From: Marivirga arenosa
GTDB lineage: Bacteria; Bacteroidota; Bacteroidia; Cytophagales; Cyclobacteriaceae
Assembly: GCF_030503895.2 (NCBI RefSeq)
Contig: NZ_CP129970.2
Location: 434,001-498,000, forward strand
Reading direction: 5' to 3'
DNA length: 64,000 nucleotides
Shown: piece after piece, positions 43,254 through 51,250 of the stretch
How the letters are laid out: every line of letters begins with the position of its first letter
How positions within the stretch are numbered: the first letter of the stretch is position 1
Notes under the pieces: model-generated
Database searches by the model: none
Seen by the model: only the letters and a program-made list of their open reading frames with translations
What the model was told of the DNA's origin: nothing
Translations under genes and position numbers: made by a program

Positions 43254-44954
43254 TCAGTTCTTGATTAATTTTTTAGAGTCATTTATATTTTTGGCATTAA
43301 TTCTGATTTGGTAAATACCGGATTTTAATCCACTTAAGTCCAATTTGATATCATTACTACCTTGCATTAAAGGCTTCATCATCACACCTATTGATTGTCC
43401 CGTTATGCTAATAATTTCAATTCTTACCTTTCCAGCCTCATTTGATTGAATCTTTAAATTGGTTGAATCTGCTGCGGGGTTTGGAAATGGATTAGCCACA
43501 TTATAATGCTTACCTAACCAAGAATTTGTTCCTGTAATGCTATTAGAAATCATTTCTACATCAGGTAATGGATTCCCATTTTCATCAGATGCGTTGAAAA
43601 AATCTTTAAAAAAGATATCGTTATTTATGCTGGCTTGATCTACTCCCAACCATTCATGAAGAATACTAGCATAGAGCTGTCTATAGTCAAATTGTAATCC
43701 TATATTACTTTGAGTTAAATCCGGATTAGTACCAAATACTCCAGGATTCACTCGATTTCCAAATACCATTACCGCTCCACCTTTTCCATGATCGGTACCG
43801 TAACTTCCGTTTGATGGAATTCTTCTACCGAATTCACTCATACTAATAGTCAAGACTCTATCTTGTAAACCACGAGCTTTTAAATCCTCATGAAATGCTT
43901 TCATTGCAGCCGAAATATGATACATTTTAGTAGCATGAACCCCCATGGTAGTATTACTTCCTTCCACCTGTCCTGCATGAGTATCAAATCCTCCAATTTT
44001 CACTAGAAAAACCTTGGTTTTTATATCACCGCCTAATAAACGAGCTACTAATTGAAGCTGCCCGCTTAGAGGATTTCGTAAGCTGCCTGATGGCGCATTA
44101 AACGGATATATTTCAGGATAATCTACTTTAGTTTCATTAGAAGATTGATAAATCTCTCCTAGTCTTTTAATGTAAGTTTCAGATTTATCTTCTAATCCTA
44201 ATATCCAATCCATTTCCTTTTTATAAGGAGAGCCTGCTAAATGTTCTGGTGGCAAACCTCTTGGATCTATCCCTTCATCTGCAAATCCTTCTAAATTTTC
44301 AATTTGATTCAGCAGTTGCCCAGGGCTATTTCCTAATGAAATAGATGTTGGAATATTCCCTTCCTGATGAAATAATAATGAAGTATCATTTCCCATTTCT
44401 AAAGCTAATGGGTCTGGCATGCCTGCGTTTGGGAAATCATCAGGATACTCAGATGGAGCATAAATATGATTGAGATATCTCCCTACCCATCCAGAAGAAT
44501 AATAATCATCATAATCTCCACCCATGAACCAAATGTCTCTTCCTCTAAAATGAGACCCATTATTTTTAGGATAAGAAACCCCCTGATACACTGCTGCTTG
44601 CCCCCTATCATACATGCTTTTAAAATCAATCATGTCAGGATGAAGACCGACTTGATCGGCAGGGTTTAAAGTACTATCTAAAGGAATTAAGGTCCGATTG
44701 CCACTTTTATATGGAATGGCAATATTGGCTCTCCTACTGTAATAAAGATCATAATTATCAATCGGAATAAAACTATTTGTACTATCATTCCCTCCATGTA
44801 GTTGAAGTATTACCAATACCTTGTCGTTGTCACTTTTCGGCAATAGACTTTTTAATGGCTGATGAGAAGACAATAATTTTATAGGGATACCATTAAAAGC
44901 AACAGCACCACCAGCAGCAAATCCTAATCTTTTTATAAATTTTCTTCTATCCAT
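43254..44954 (-). CDS. DUF1501 protein with Tat-type signal and T9SS sorting domain
   Basis: A 566-residue protein. The N-terminus MDRRKFIKRLGFAAGGAVAF is a twin-arginine-type signal. DUF1501, a sulfatase/alkaline phosphatase-like fold, follows: VLQLHGGNDSTNSFIPID, LHPDMIDFKSMYDRG, GSHFRGRDIWF, GGFDTHAGQ, SMSEFGRRIPSNGSYGTDHGKGG (quoted in part). The C-terminal 75 residues are a type-A T9SS sorting domain (NPFPNPAADSTNLKI ... LSGLKSGIYQIRIN). So it may be folded in the cytoplasm, exported by Tat, then secreted by T9SS. Its gene follows DUF1800 by 3 bp, the usual pairing; the enzymatic activity is unknown. Confidence 0.92.
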   Translation of the reverse strand: MDRRKFIKRLGFAAGGAVAFNGIPIKLLSSHQPLKSLLPKSDNDKVLVILQLHGGNDSTNSFIPIDNYDLYYSRRANIAIPYKSGNRTLIPLDSTLNPADQVGLHPDMIDFKSMYDRGQAAVYQGVSYPKNNGSHFRGRDIWFMGGDYDDYYSSGWVGRYLNHIYAPSEYPDDFPNAGMPDPLALEMGNDTSLLFHQEGNIPTSISLGNSPGQLLNQIENLEGFADEGIDPRGLPPEHLAGSPYKKEMDWILGLEDKSETYIKRLGEIYQSSNETKVDYPEIYPFNAPSGSLRNPLSGQLQLVARLLGGDIKTKVFLVKIGGFDTHAGQVEGSNTTMGVHATKMYHISAAMKAFHEDLKARGLQDRVLTISMSEFGRRIPSNGSYGTDHGKGGAVMVFGNRVNPGVFGTNPDLTQSNIGLQFDYRQLYASILHEWLGVDQASINNDIFFKDFFNASDENGNPLPDVEMISNSITGTNSWLGKHYNVANPFPNPAADSTNLKIQSNEAGKVRIEIISITGQSIGVMMKPLMQGSNDIKLDLSGLKSGIYQIRINAKNINDSKKLIKN

Positions 44955-44957
44955 AAC

Positions 44958-46721
44958 CTACATCAATTGATATTCTGGTGATTGTAAAATAGCATTAAAT
45001 AAATCTTGAAGTTGTCTTTCAACCGTTTCGCGATCAACACCCTGTGTCCATCTGAAAGTCCATGCTTCTTCAGGGTTTTCATCTATCTGAAAAGTTTTCA
45101 AAAATGCATTGAGAAAATAATTCAACCTTTCTTCTGTAAGCGGACTACTTCCTTCATTTTGAAAACCTAAATTCTCCGTTAGGGCTAAAAACTGATTTGC
45201 CACTTCAACTACAAGTTCTCTAGCATTCGCAGCGATAGCATTATCTACATATTTTTCCACATATTGTATTGGTGTAGAAATAGCAACAGACATTTCCATC
45301 ATATCAGCTCTACTCACTCTTTGAACGTAAGCGTATCTTTGAGTTAAATAAGAGGTAGTAATCCATCCTCGGTGATAAATTGGAAACTGATGATAGGCTG
45401 GATAACCCGCTACTTCAAATGGCTCATAAAAATTAAGGCCCATTATTCTCATAGTATTGAGCCACTCATTTGTGAATTCGTAAAATGTAGTGGCATCTGT
45501 AAGATAATCTGGTAATTGAAGTTCGAAATTTCTTGCATGGCCAATAATTAAATCAATTGGGCTTTTAATAATACTACCAAAATTATCATCCGTTAAGCCA
45601 TCACCTCCTTCATAAAACTCTCTGCTTTGGAATAGTGATGTCAGGACAGCTTGTAAACTAAAACCACTTTCTACAAAGACAGTTGCCATATCTTTTATGA
45701 CACCATTTTGAGTTTCCTCTTTAATTTCATGATACACAAAAAATCTATACAATTTTCTGCAGATATGAATTGCTGTTTCCTCTTGCTGGAAAATTACATC
45801 AACAAATTGTTTAATTTCATCAACAGCACTTTCGTAAGTAGCTTGACCATTTAATTGTAACTCAGGATTTGGAGATATTACAGCCTCGCCAAACCTAAAA
45901 CTTAATTTTTTGCTCGCATTATCATGCAGACTTGCAGTCAAACCATCTCCTTTAGCTATCGCTGTTGGCAAAGAGGTTTGTTCATCTATGAAACTAAAAT
46001 TTTGATCAGTATTAAAACCTGACAAAACTCGAGCTCCTTCCTGTACATCCAGCTCTGTAAAAGTACCATAATCTCCTACTTCACTACTTCCTTTATCGGT
46101 TCCCTCAAGACCACGTCCAATTGTGTAGAGTTCTAAAAGTTCACGAGCAAAATTTTCATTAGGACTTCCTTTAACATTTAGTCTTCCATCGAGAAACCTT
46201 AACATGGCATTATCTAAAGAAACCTTCAATACTAAATCTTTAAAGTTCAAAGGCTCTAGCGAATCTTCTATCGTGAAGAATTGATCAAATGCAAATTTTC
46301 TAAAAAGCTGATTCTGAAAATATAAGGCTCTACTGCTTCCTACAACTGATCTTTTAGTTGTAAAATGTGTATGAAGAAAATAGACAAGCCTTTCTCTAAA
46401 AATATAGGGTAATTTCTGATTCTCTTCTACATTTGGTGCTAAAAACTGCCCCATCTGCCAACCTAAAAAGTATTGTTCTAACTCAAAGCCCTCACTATTA
46501 GCATCTGTAGTTCCAGTTAGCATCCACTCTTGACCTGTTGCAGGGTCTATTGGAGGCTCTGGCAATGGAAGGTCTGGTATAAAAAGTCTTTCGATTGCCT
46601 GTTGAGGTGTGAGTTGAGAAAATTCCTGAACTAAATCTGGAGTTGCACCAAATACAGTTCTTCTTAGAAGATGAGAAGCTCTTTGATTTCCTAATGGCTC
46701 AGTAAGTGGAGTTAATGGCAT
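44958..46721 (-). CDS. DUF1800 protein
   Basis: A 587-residue protein of the DUF1800 family, which is nearly always encoded next to DUF1501. Recognisable segments are ASHLLRRTVFGATPD at the start, LVYFLHTHFTTKRS, DNAMLRFLDGRLNVKGSPNENFARELLELYTIG (quoted in part), VQEGARVLSGF, ICRKLYRFFVYHEI and the terminal ILQSPEYQLM. No signal peptide is visible at the annotated ATG, so export, if any, would be unusual. It heads a tight four-gene operon (gaps of 3, 3 and a 4-bp overlap). No biochemical function is established for the family. Confidence 0.92.
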   Translation of the reverse strand: MPLTPLTEPLGNQRASHLLRRTVFGATPDLVQEFSQLTPQQAIERLFIPDLPLPEPPIDPATGQEWMLTGTTDANSEGFELEQYFLGWQMGQFLAPNVEENQKLPYIFRERLVYFLHTHFTTKRSVVGSSRALYFQNQLFRKFAFDQFFTIEDSLEPLNFKDLVLKVSLDNAMLRFLDGRLNVKGSPNENFARELLELYTIGRGLEGTDKGSSEVGDYGTFTELDVQEGARVLSGFNTDQNFSFIDEQTSLPTAIAKGDGLTASLHDNASKKLSFRFGEAVISPNPELQLNGQATYESAVDEIKQFVDVIFQQEETAIHICRKLYRFFVYHEIKEETQNGVIKDMATVFVESGFSLQAVLTSLFQSREFYEGGDGLTDDNFGSIIKSPIDLIIGHARNFELQLPDYLTDATTFYEFTNEWLNTMRIMGLNFYEPFEVAGYPAYHQFPIYHRGWITTSYLTQRYAYVQRVSRADMMEMSVAISTPIQYVEKYVDNAIAANARELVVEVANQFLALTENLGFQNEGSSPLTEERLNYFLNAFLKTFQIDENPEEAWTFRWTQGVDRETVERQLQDLFNAILQSPEYQLM

Positions 46722-46771
46722 AATATTAATTTACTTCAATATCAAAAATATAAAAAAAACTTTAAAAATAA

Positions 46772-46806
46772 TTTTATCGACTATTTTTGAAGCCTTATCG
46801 ATAAAA
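46772..46806. promoter_or_regulatory. Inverted repeat flanking a -7 element in front of the MbnP/MbnH-type cluster
   Basis: TTTTATCGA (46772-46780) and TCGATAAAA (46798-46806) are perfect 9-bp inverted arms 17 bases apart. The space between them contains TATTTTTG (46782-46789), a full TAnnTTTG match on the plus strand. A repressor or activator binding here could control the copper-type genes starting at 46909, and perhaps the divergent DUF1800 operon. The -33 element is unclear. Confidence 0.4.
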
Positions 46807-46908
46807 AAGAATCATCCAAAGAAGTAAGATTTAAGTAACATTTGTAACGAACAATCTAATTTTTTTTACATTCTACACCTTAAACGTTATGATTTAACGA
46901 ACTATTTT

Positions 46909-47331
46909 TTGTTGCAATTGATTAAAGATAAAATAACACCTACTTTTGTAAACGTGAAGCAAAAAGTCATCACCATAACGCTATTACTATTTTTTCTCTG
47001 CCATACCTTCATGTTCATGGTCATCAGACTTAATTTTGAAGTAAATAGAGACAGATTAGCGGAATTGTTTTGTGTGAACAAAGACGAACCCATGACGATG
47101 TGTTATGGAAGTTGTTATTTAAATGACCAATTGAAAAAAGAAGCTGAAAAAAAGAGTTCAGAAAAAAACACTTTAACAGAGCAGATTCAGCTTGATAATA
47201 GTCCAAAAACACTTAGCATTAAAGTATTTAACGCAGATATTCCAAATACTCACTTTTACCCTGATTACTCGAATATATACAAATTCTTATTTGAATTTGA
47301 AATTACCCATCCCCCTCGTTTATTAGCCTAA
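46909..47331 (+). CDS. Small membrane-anchored cysteine-motif protein
   Basis: A 140-residue protein with one N-terminal hydrophobic helix (KVITITLLLFFLCHTFMFMVI, about 19-40, quoted whole as signal-anchor) and a short periplasmic part. The conserved-looking motif is LAELFCVNKDEPMTMCYGSCYL, with Cys55, Cys65 and Cys69, followed by a charged helix. Similar proteins with the C-x(9)-C-x(3)-C pattern are found in Bacteroidota near metal and TonB genes; I know of no assigned function. No ATG precedes the helix, so a TTG (46909) start is required. It leads the MbnH/MbnP-type cluster, 43 bp before the first di-haem gene, which suggests metal handling. Confidence 0.62.
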   Translation: MLQLIKDKITPTFVNVKQKVITITLLLFFLCHTFMFMVIRLNFEVNRDRLAELFCVNKDEPMTMCYGSCYLNDQLKKEAEKKSSEKNTLTEQIQLDNSPKTLSIKVFNADIPNTHFYPDYSNIYKFLFEFEITHPPRLLA

Positions 47332-47374
47332 TTCTTATTAATCACAAGTTTTAACTAATTGACGATACTCTATA

Positions 47375-48478
47375 ATGAAAAGTAGAATTTTATTTCTGCT
47401 TTCCTTATATCCTTGGTTAATAGCGTGCAATCCTGAAGAATACTCTCCAGTTGTAGAAGACGGTTATCAAATAAACCCACCAGTTTATTTTGGAGACTAC
47501 AAGGAACGCATACCTAGTGACAACCCCATCACAAAAAATGGATTTGAACTAGGAAGAAAGCTATTTTATGAAAAAGCTTTATCAGCGGATAATAGCATTT
47601 CTTGCGGTACATGTCACCAACAAAAATTGGCATTTACTGACGGAAAGGCGAAAAGCGAAGGATTTGAAGGAAGGCTAGGAAAAGTAAGCGCAATGTCGCT
47701 AAGTAATTTGCTGTGGACAGAAAATTTCACATGGTCGGGAAAATTCGATCGCTTAAAAGATCAGTCGCTTGATCCAATTCAAAATCCAATAGAAATGCAT
47801 TTGCCTTTAGAGCAGGCAGTTAAAAAGTTGGAAGAGAAAGGGTATGCTGCTGATTTTCAAAAAGCTTTTGGTTCTTATGACATCAATGTGGAAAGAATCG
47901 GGAACGCACTTGCACAGTTTCAAAGGGCATTAATATCATCGGATTCTCGATATGACCAATACTTGAGAGGCGAAATTGAGCCTACTCAATCGGAATTAAA
48001 CGGGATGAACCTTTTTTTCACACATCCAATTCCAGGTCAATTGAGAGGTGCTAATTGTGGAGATTGCCACTTGGGACCGCTTACTTCAGGCGATATTGAT
48101 GGATTTCAAGGGTTTCATAACAATGGGTTAGATAATGATGAGACAATGGATGATGGCTTAATGGCAGTTACAGGCAAGCCTCAAGACAAAGGGCGATTTA
48201 AAACCCCAACCTTAAGGAATATTGCTGTAACGGCTCCTTATATGCACGATGGACGATTTGAAACTCTGGAAGAAGTATTAGATCATTACAATTCGGGCAT
48301 TAAAAAAAGTGAAACCTTGGATATTTTAATCATCGAAGGTAGCAACGAGCCTATAAATGTTCATGATGAAATTCGGCTACACTTAACTGAAAAAGAAAAG
48401 AAAGACGTGATCGCTTTTTTACACATGTTGACAGACGAATCATTCTTAAATAATCCGGATTTCTCTAACCCTCACTAA
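47375..48478 (+). CDS. Di-haem MauG/cytochrome c peroxidase-family lipoprotein, MbnH-like (copy 1)
   Basis: A 367-residue lipoprotein (lipobox Cys18, LIAC). It has two c-type haem sites: CGTCH (77-81) and CGDCH (228-232). The family motif APYMHDGRFETL begins at residue 287 and GRKLFYEKALS and LDPIQNPIEM are typical of bacterial di-haem peroxidases. The neighbouring MbnP-type gene makes MbnH the closest functional model: MbnH oxidises a tryptophan of MbnP to kynurenine using a high-valent haem. Whether this enzyme does so or is an ordinary peroxidase is not shown by sequence alone. It starts the four-gene heart of the cluster and lies 43 bp before MbnP copy 1. Confidence 0.85.
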   Translation: MKSRILFLLSLYPWLIACNPEEYSPVVEDGYQINPPVYFGDYKERIPSDNPITKNGFELGRKLFYEKALSADNSISCGTCHQQKLAFTDGKAKSEGFEGRLGKVSAMSLSNLLWTENFTWSGKFDRLKDQSLDPIQNPIEMHLPLEQAVKKLEEKGYAADFQKAFGSYDINVERIGNALAQFQRALISSDSRYDQYLRGEIEPTQSELNGMNLFFTHPIPGQLRGANCGDCHLGPLTSGDIDGFQGFHNNGLDNDETMDDGLMAVTGKPQDKGRFKTPTLRNIAVTAPYMHDGRFETLEEVLDHYNSGIKKSETLDILIIEGSNEPINVHDEIRLHLTEKEKKDVIAFLHMLTDESFLNNPDFSNPH

Positions 48479-48521
48479 CTGCGTGATTTAGATATGAATT
48501 TTTTAACAATTGAAGAAAAAT

Positions 48522-49265
48522 ATGAAAACAATAAAAAACAAATTTATATATGCCTTGCCACTTTTTGTGGCGCTAACCTTCACTTCTTGTACTGAGAATG
48601 AAGAAATTGATAAAGGCACTTTAAAAATTGAATTTGAAAATCTGTTAAATGGCGAACCATTGCAGTTTGAAGGCTTTCGGTATAACAGAGACGAAGTGGA
48701 TTTTAATATTGCGGTATTAAAATATTACATCTCCAATATAAAGTTTTTAGATGAAGAGGGGCAAGTCATCTTCACCGAACCAGAAAGCTATCATTTGTTG
48801 GAAGAAACGAGCACAAGAAAGGATTTGACTATTGAAATTCCTGATCTAGAGCTACAAGAAATTTCTTCCATAGAATTTTCCATTGGAATTGATCCTGAAA
48901 AAAATCTAAGCTTAGATAATACAGGTGACCTCGACCCTAGCAATGAAATGGCTTGGAACTGGGATACGGGCTATAAATTCCTGCTGATGGAAGGAGAAAT
49001 ATTCGAATCTGATGGTAACAGAAAAGGAATGGTTTATCACATTGGCGGAAATGAAAATTATAAGACAATAAAAAAAGAAGTTAAGGCCGAAATAAAAGCA
49101 AATACAACCACTACTATAGAAATCAAGGCAGAAGTCTTATCTCTATTTGATGCTCCACACTACATCAACATTAATGAAGTAAATGTGGCGATGGGCGGAG
49201 ATAACGCTAGCAAAATAGCAGAGAATTATGCTAACAATTTCTTTTCAATTAACACTTCAAATTAA
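48522..49265 (+). CDS. MbnP-type putative copper-binding lipoprotein (copy 1)
   Basis: The ATG at 48522 (MKTIKNKFIYALPLFVALTF, lipobox TSC with Cys23) is preferred to a TTG 12 bp earlier. The 247-residue product matches the MbnP domain: LKIEFENLLNGEPLQFEGF, IAVLKYYISNIKFLDEEG, SIEFSIGIDPEKN, then MAWNWDTGYKFLLMEGE with Trp145 and Trp147, and YHIGG with His173. In characterised MbnP a tryptophan is turned into kynurenine by MbnH and forms part of a copper site. The four-cysteine motif of the best known subfamily is absent: the lipobox Cys is the only one. The first strand also lacks the histidines seen in copy 2, so metal binding is not certain. Confidence 0.82.
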   Translation: MKTIKNKFIYALPLFVALTFTSCTENEEIDKGTLKIEFENLLNGEPLQFEGFRYNRDEVDFNIAVLKYYISNIKFLDEEGQVIFTEPESYHLLEETSTRKDLTIEIPDLELQEISSIEFSIGIDPEKNLSLDNTGDLDPSNEMAWNWDTGYKFLLMEGEIFESDGNRKGMVYHIGGNENYKTIKKEVKAEIKANTTTTIEIKAEVLSLFDAPHYININEVNVAMGGDNASKIAENYANNFFSINTSN

Positions 49266-49289
49266 TTCTAAAATTAAAAATATAATAAA

Positions 49290-50045
49290 ATGAAAAATCT
49301 ATATATTCTATTAATAGCAAGCATCCTAATGTTTTCTTGTAATGACGATATGAACGAAAACATCATCCAAGAAGATGTATCCTTTAATTTCCACTTTCAT
49401 CCTACCGTAGGTGATCAGGAATTTTCTACAGATCAAGTTTATAGCATTAACAATCACGAAGTAGTCTTTTCTACAGTATCATTTTACGTTTCAAACTTAA
49501 GCTTACAGCAAAAAGACGGACAAAAAGTAGCACTTGATAATGCCACTGAAGAGAAAGAGGATGATTTATTTTTATTAGTTTCTGCCGATAAAATGATTTA
49601 TGAAGGCGTTACTGTTCCCGGTGGAGAATACGGTAATATATCTTTCCAAATTGGGGTAGATACCCTTGTGAATAGCACCATAGAACCTTCTGCTTGGCCT
49701 TCTGATCATGCTTTATCTGAAGATTATCCTGGTTTTGCTTACTGGAGCTGGAATTCAGGCTACAAATTTATTGTGGCAGAAGGAACTGTTGATGGCGAAG
49801 CTTTCAAATATCATATTGGGACTAATGCTCTTATAAAGGATATCAATTTATCAGCCGATTTTATGCTATTGGAAGATGGAAATGAAATCATGATTAGCTA
49901 TGACATTGCGGAGTTTTTCTCTGGAATTGATTTAGGCAATCCTGATAACTTAGTTAATATGACTTTTAAAAACCCAGAGCAAGCTAATAAAATAGCAGAT
50001 AATGTTAGTAAGTCGGTTAAAATAATGGGTAATCAAAGCATGTAA
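49290..50045 (+). CDS. MbnP-type putative copper-binding lipoprotein (copy 2)
   Basis: A 251-residue lipoprotein (lipobox Cys17, MFSC). It has the same architecture as copy 1 with low identity: VSFNFHFHPTVGDQEF with His35 and His37, STVSFYVSNLSLQQKDG, NISFQIGVDT, then FAYWSWNSGYKFIVAEG with Trp152 and Trp154, and FKYHIGTNA with His175. The extra histidines in the first strand and the conserved WxW-x-GYKF block make a metal site more plausible than in copy 1. No cysteines occur beyond the lipobox. It follows copy 1 by 24 bp and is separated from the second di-haem gene by 160 bp holding a long inverted repeat. The pair is old rather than a recent duplication. Confidence 0.85.
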   Translation: MKNLYILLIASILMFSCNDDMNENIIQEDVSFNFHFHPTVGDQEFSTDQVYSINNHEVVFSTVSFYVSNLSLQQKDGQKVALDNATEEKEDDLFLLVSADKMIYEGVTVPGGEYGNISFQIGVDTLVNSTIEPSAWPSDHALSEDYPGFAYWSWNSGYKFIVAEGTVDGEAFKYHIGTNALIKDINLSADFMLLEDGNEIMISYDIAEFFSGIDLGNPDNLVNMTFKNPEQANKIADNVSKSVKIMGNQSM

Positions 50046-50100
50046 CTAGCAGCAAAACAGAAGAAAAGATTTTAAATGTGATTCTTTCTTCTAGCAAATT

Positions 50101-50177
50101 GGCGCACAAATAATCAATCTTAAAATATTCAACTTTAATAGCTGATTTTGTAATACTTAAGAGAGTATTTGTGCGCC
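50101..50177. repeat. Nested inverted repeat between the MbnP-type and second MbnH-type genes
   Basis: GGCGCACAAATA (50101-50112) and TATTTGTGCGCC (50166-50177) are perfect 12-bp arms; inside, TCTTAA (50118-50123) pairs with TTAAGA (50157-50162). The outer arms are much richer in G+C than the local DNA. No T tract follows, and the ATG of the next gene is 29 bp downstream. It could be an operator pair, an RNA structure that modulates the second half of the cluster, or a terminator-like element. Confidence 0.6.
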
Positions 50178-50205
50178 TATTAAAATCTTTTATCAATTAT
50201 GCGAT

Positions 50206-51249
50206 ATGCCAAAATTACATAAGCAATATATTTCTATAGCTTTATTTCTCTTGGGAATGATAGTGAGCGCTTGTGATGATACGGAATTTGTACCAGAATA
50301 TGCAATAGAGGTTCCGGAGAATCTAGGTGATTTTCTACCACAAAATGAGCGCAATTTAATAACAGAAAAAGGAGTGCTGCTTGGAGAAAAAATCTTTTTC
50401 GATCAGCGATTTTCATCCAATGGAAAAGTCTCCTGTGCAAGCTGCCATAAGCCCGAAAAAGCCTTTACTGATGGTGTAGCGCTGTCGAACTTAGGAGTTT
50501 CAGGGAAGGCCTTGCATAGGAATTCACCTACTCTAGCCAATATTGCCTGGGCAGATGGTCTTTTTTGGGATGGAGGAGCACTTAATTTAGAATCTTTAAG
50601 TTTTGGACCTCTTACGCATGTAGATGAAATGAATAATGATTTGGATAGCCTTGTTGGCTGGTTGTCTGATGATCCAGATTACTATCCCTTATTCATGGAG
50701 GTATTTCCTAATTTAGGGGTTTCTTCTGCTTCCATTTCCAGAGCCTTGGCACAATTTCAGCGTAGCCTGATCTCTGCAAATTCAAAATACGACCAATACG
50801 CCAGAGCTGATAAAAATATATTTTCATCGGCTGAAAAAAGAGGACTTCAATTATTCACTCAGCATTGTAGCAGCTGCCACCAATCAGATCACTTTACAGA
50901 TTACAGCTATCATAATAACGGACTTGATTCCGTTTTTACCGACACCTCTTTTGAAGAGGTATTTAAAGGAAGATATCGAATCACTAGAGATCCTGAGGAT
51001 CTGGGAAAATATAAGACTCCGACTTTGCGAAATATAGCTTTAACAGCGCCTTACATGCATGATGGCAGATTTCCAACTTTAGAAAGTGTGCTATTGCATT
51101 ATGCAGAGGGAGTTCAAAAATCCGAAACTTTATCACCGCTTCTAAAAGAAGGCGGGAAAGTCGGAATTAAACTGAGTCATCAAGAGCAAAGTGATATTAT
51201 CGAGTTTCTGCACACGTTAACTGACAAAGAATTTATAAACAAATATTGA
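50206..51249 (+). CDS. Di-haem MauG/cytochrome c peroxidase-family lipoprotein, MbnH-like (copy 2)
   Basis: A 347-residue lipoprotein (lipobox SAC, Cys23). Two haem sites are present: CASCH (77-81) and CSSCH (221-225). GEKIFFDQRFSSNGKVSC, LANIAWADGLFWDGGA, LESLSFGPLTHVDEM, RALAQFQRSLISANSKYDQY and APYMHDGRFPTL are family landmarks. It is clearly homologous to copy 1 in overall layout but diverged. Its start follows the inverted repeat at 50101-50177 and its stop is 1 bp before the outer-membrane gene. By position it would pair with MbnP copy 2. Distinguishing an MbnH-type tryptophan oxidase from a peroxidase needs experiment. Confidence 0.85.
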   Translation: MPKLHKQYISIALFLLGMIVSACDDTEFVPEYAIEVPENLGDFLPQNERNLITEKGVLLGEKIFFDQRFSSNGKVSCASCHKPEKAFTDGVALSNLGVSGKALHRNSPTLANIAWADGLFWDGGALNLESLSFGPLTHVDEMNNDLDSLVGWLSDDPDYYPLFMEVFPNLGVSSASISRALAQFQRSLISANSKYDQYARADKNIFSSAEKRGLQLFTQHCSSCHQSDHFTDYSYHNNGLDSVFTDTSFEEVFKGRYRITRDPEDLGKYKTPTLRNIALTAPYMHDGRFPTLESVLLHYAEGVQKSETLSPLLKEGGKVGIKLSHQEQSDIIEFLHTLTDKEFINKY

Positions 51250-51250
51250 A

